Positions 23,671-23,961 of a stretch of DNA of 23,961 nt are shown here, piece after piece. The DNA is taken from assembly GCA_027459365.1 (NCBI GenBank), contig DAIDIM010000119.1:1-23961 (forward strand), in the 5' to 3' direction. The stretch's first letter is position 1; each line of letters opens with the position of its first letter. A program made the translations under genes and the position numbers. Source of the stretch: Chlamydiota bacterium (GTDB lineage: Bacteria; Chlamydiota; Chlamydiia; Chlamydiales; SM23-39). Below the pieces are notes generated by a model. That model made no database searches, had not been told where the DNA came from, and was given only the letters and a program-made list of their open reading frames with translations.

Positions 23671-23701
23671 CATCGTTATGTATTATTAACACATAACGAT
23701 G
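23671..23701. promoter_or_regulatory. inverted repeat in the transposase leader
   Basis: CATCGTTATGT (23671-23681) and ACATAACGATG (23691-23701) form 11-bp perfect arms around a 9-nt AT-rich spacer, just upstream of the transposase ribosome binding site. The same ACATAACGAT word is the inner part of both IS ends, so transposase may bind here and regulate itself. Confidence 0.55.
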
Positions 23702-23870
23702 AAGAAGGCCAGCAAAATATTGCAACTTTTATTTCAATAAACTTAAAATGTTGGTGAGTAAAACCCCTTATCTGACTGTATCTTAGGTGGATAACCCATT
23801 AGCTTTGAAGCGATTTATAGGTGAATTAGAGCGAAAAAATATTGATCAGATTGATGCGGAATTATCTTAT

Positions 23871-23896
23871 ATCGTTATGTGTTTCGGGAATCCAGG
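23871..23896 (-). repeat. right terminal inverted repeat of the IS
   Basis: Minus-strand reading CCTGGATTCCCGAA then ACACATAACGAT, matching the left end with one base gained and one lost in the inner half. Confidence 0.85.
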
Positions 23897-23961
23897 TACG
23901 CAAGCAGAGGCTCAAAAACGGTTGACTCAATATGGCCCAAACGAGATTGAAGAAAAGAAAA
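23897..23961 (+). CDS. P-type cation ATPase, N-terminally truncated and cut by the window end
   Basis: The frame through the last 65 bases reads TQAEAQKRLTQYGPNEIEEKK, shown here as 20 residues plus K: the (E)AxxRLxxYGPNE(I/L) cation-ATPase N-domain motif that occurs near residue 30-45 of P-type ATPases, of the proton or Mg/Ca type. The usual preceding 25 or so residues are missing because the IS end lies directly before. The same frame is open upstream through the IS end to a GTG at 23787 after a TAG at 23784. A hybrid protein with about 35 residues from IS DNA could therefore be made. Whether the gene continues intact beyond 23961 cannot be seen. Confidence 0.65.

Larger units (their letters stand above)
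22032..23896 (-). mobile_element. insertion sequence, IS1634/IS4-like, 1865 bp
   Basis: Both ends carry CCTGGATTCCCGAA then (A)CAC(T)CATAACGA: left 22032-22057 plus strand, right 23871-23896 read on the minus strand. Each has a one-base gap relative to the other. One transposase gene on the minus strand runs from near the right side to inside the left inverted repeat. The flanks TACAG/ and /TACGC are not identical, so no clean target duplication is seen. The left flank is the Fic gene and the right flank a P-type ATPase gene, which suggests a rearrangement between IS copies or a deletion at one side. About 170 bp (23702-23870) between the transposase leader and the right end hold no transposase sequence. 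Confidence 0.85.

Overview
The window looks like a chromosomal segment of a bacterium of the phylum Chlamydiae, probably an environmental, amoeba-associated lineage (Parachlamydiales type) rather than Chlamydia itself. Two gene blocks support this. The first is a type III secretion block read sctJ - unknown (sctK position) - sctL - sctR - sctS - sctT, the same order as C. trachomatis CT559-CT564 as I remember it. The second is the block sppA/sohB - polA - coaE - rho - unknown, which matches the CT494-CT490 neighbourhood. The assignment is from gene content and order only; no species is claimed.

Layout, left to right. Positions 1-361 hold no gene but contain one copy of a palindromic repeat of about 175 bp. 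From 7593 down to 362 everything is on the minus strand: sctJ, sctK-like, sctL, sctR, sctS, sctT, an MFS transporter and a secreted glycosyltransferase-like protein built from two tandem copies of one domain. Junctions are tight or overlapping except for 184 bp between sctJ and the sctK-like gene, which is filled by a long inverted repeat. A YbiT-type ABC-F ATPase follows (7793-9370, minus). Next come two small, divergently transcribed genes for hydrophobic proteins, each with its own clear sigma70-like promoter. A second copy of the palindromic repeat lies between the right-hand small gene and a large autotransporter (10472-13162, minus).

From 20715 down to 13303 lies a second minus-strand operon: sppA, polA, coaE, rho, a membrane-anchored conserved protein and a GT2 glycosyltransferase. 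The 465 bp upstream of sppA carry several hairpins and no gene.

The last 2.8 kb are accessory DNA. A mobile-mystery-A type XRE regulator is followed by its Fic partner (mobile mystery B), which is broken twice: by a 124-bp palindromic element inserted exactly where Fic homology stops, and then by a 1.87-kb IS1634/IS4-like insertion sequence with 26-bp inverted ends. Beyond the IS a P-type ATPase gene begins in mid-domain, so the two sides of the IS belong to different genes.

The most unusual signal is a set of at least four short palindromic elements (194-369, 6595-6700, 10290-10472, 21881-22004). All begin with a GGCGT-like terminus, fold into long hairpins and sit at gene ends, inside an operon, or inside the broken Fic gene. 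They look like a family of miniature non-autonomous elements. I saw no CRISPR array, rRNA or tRNA.
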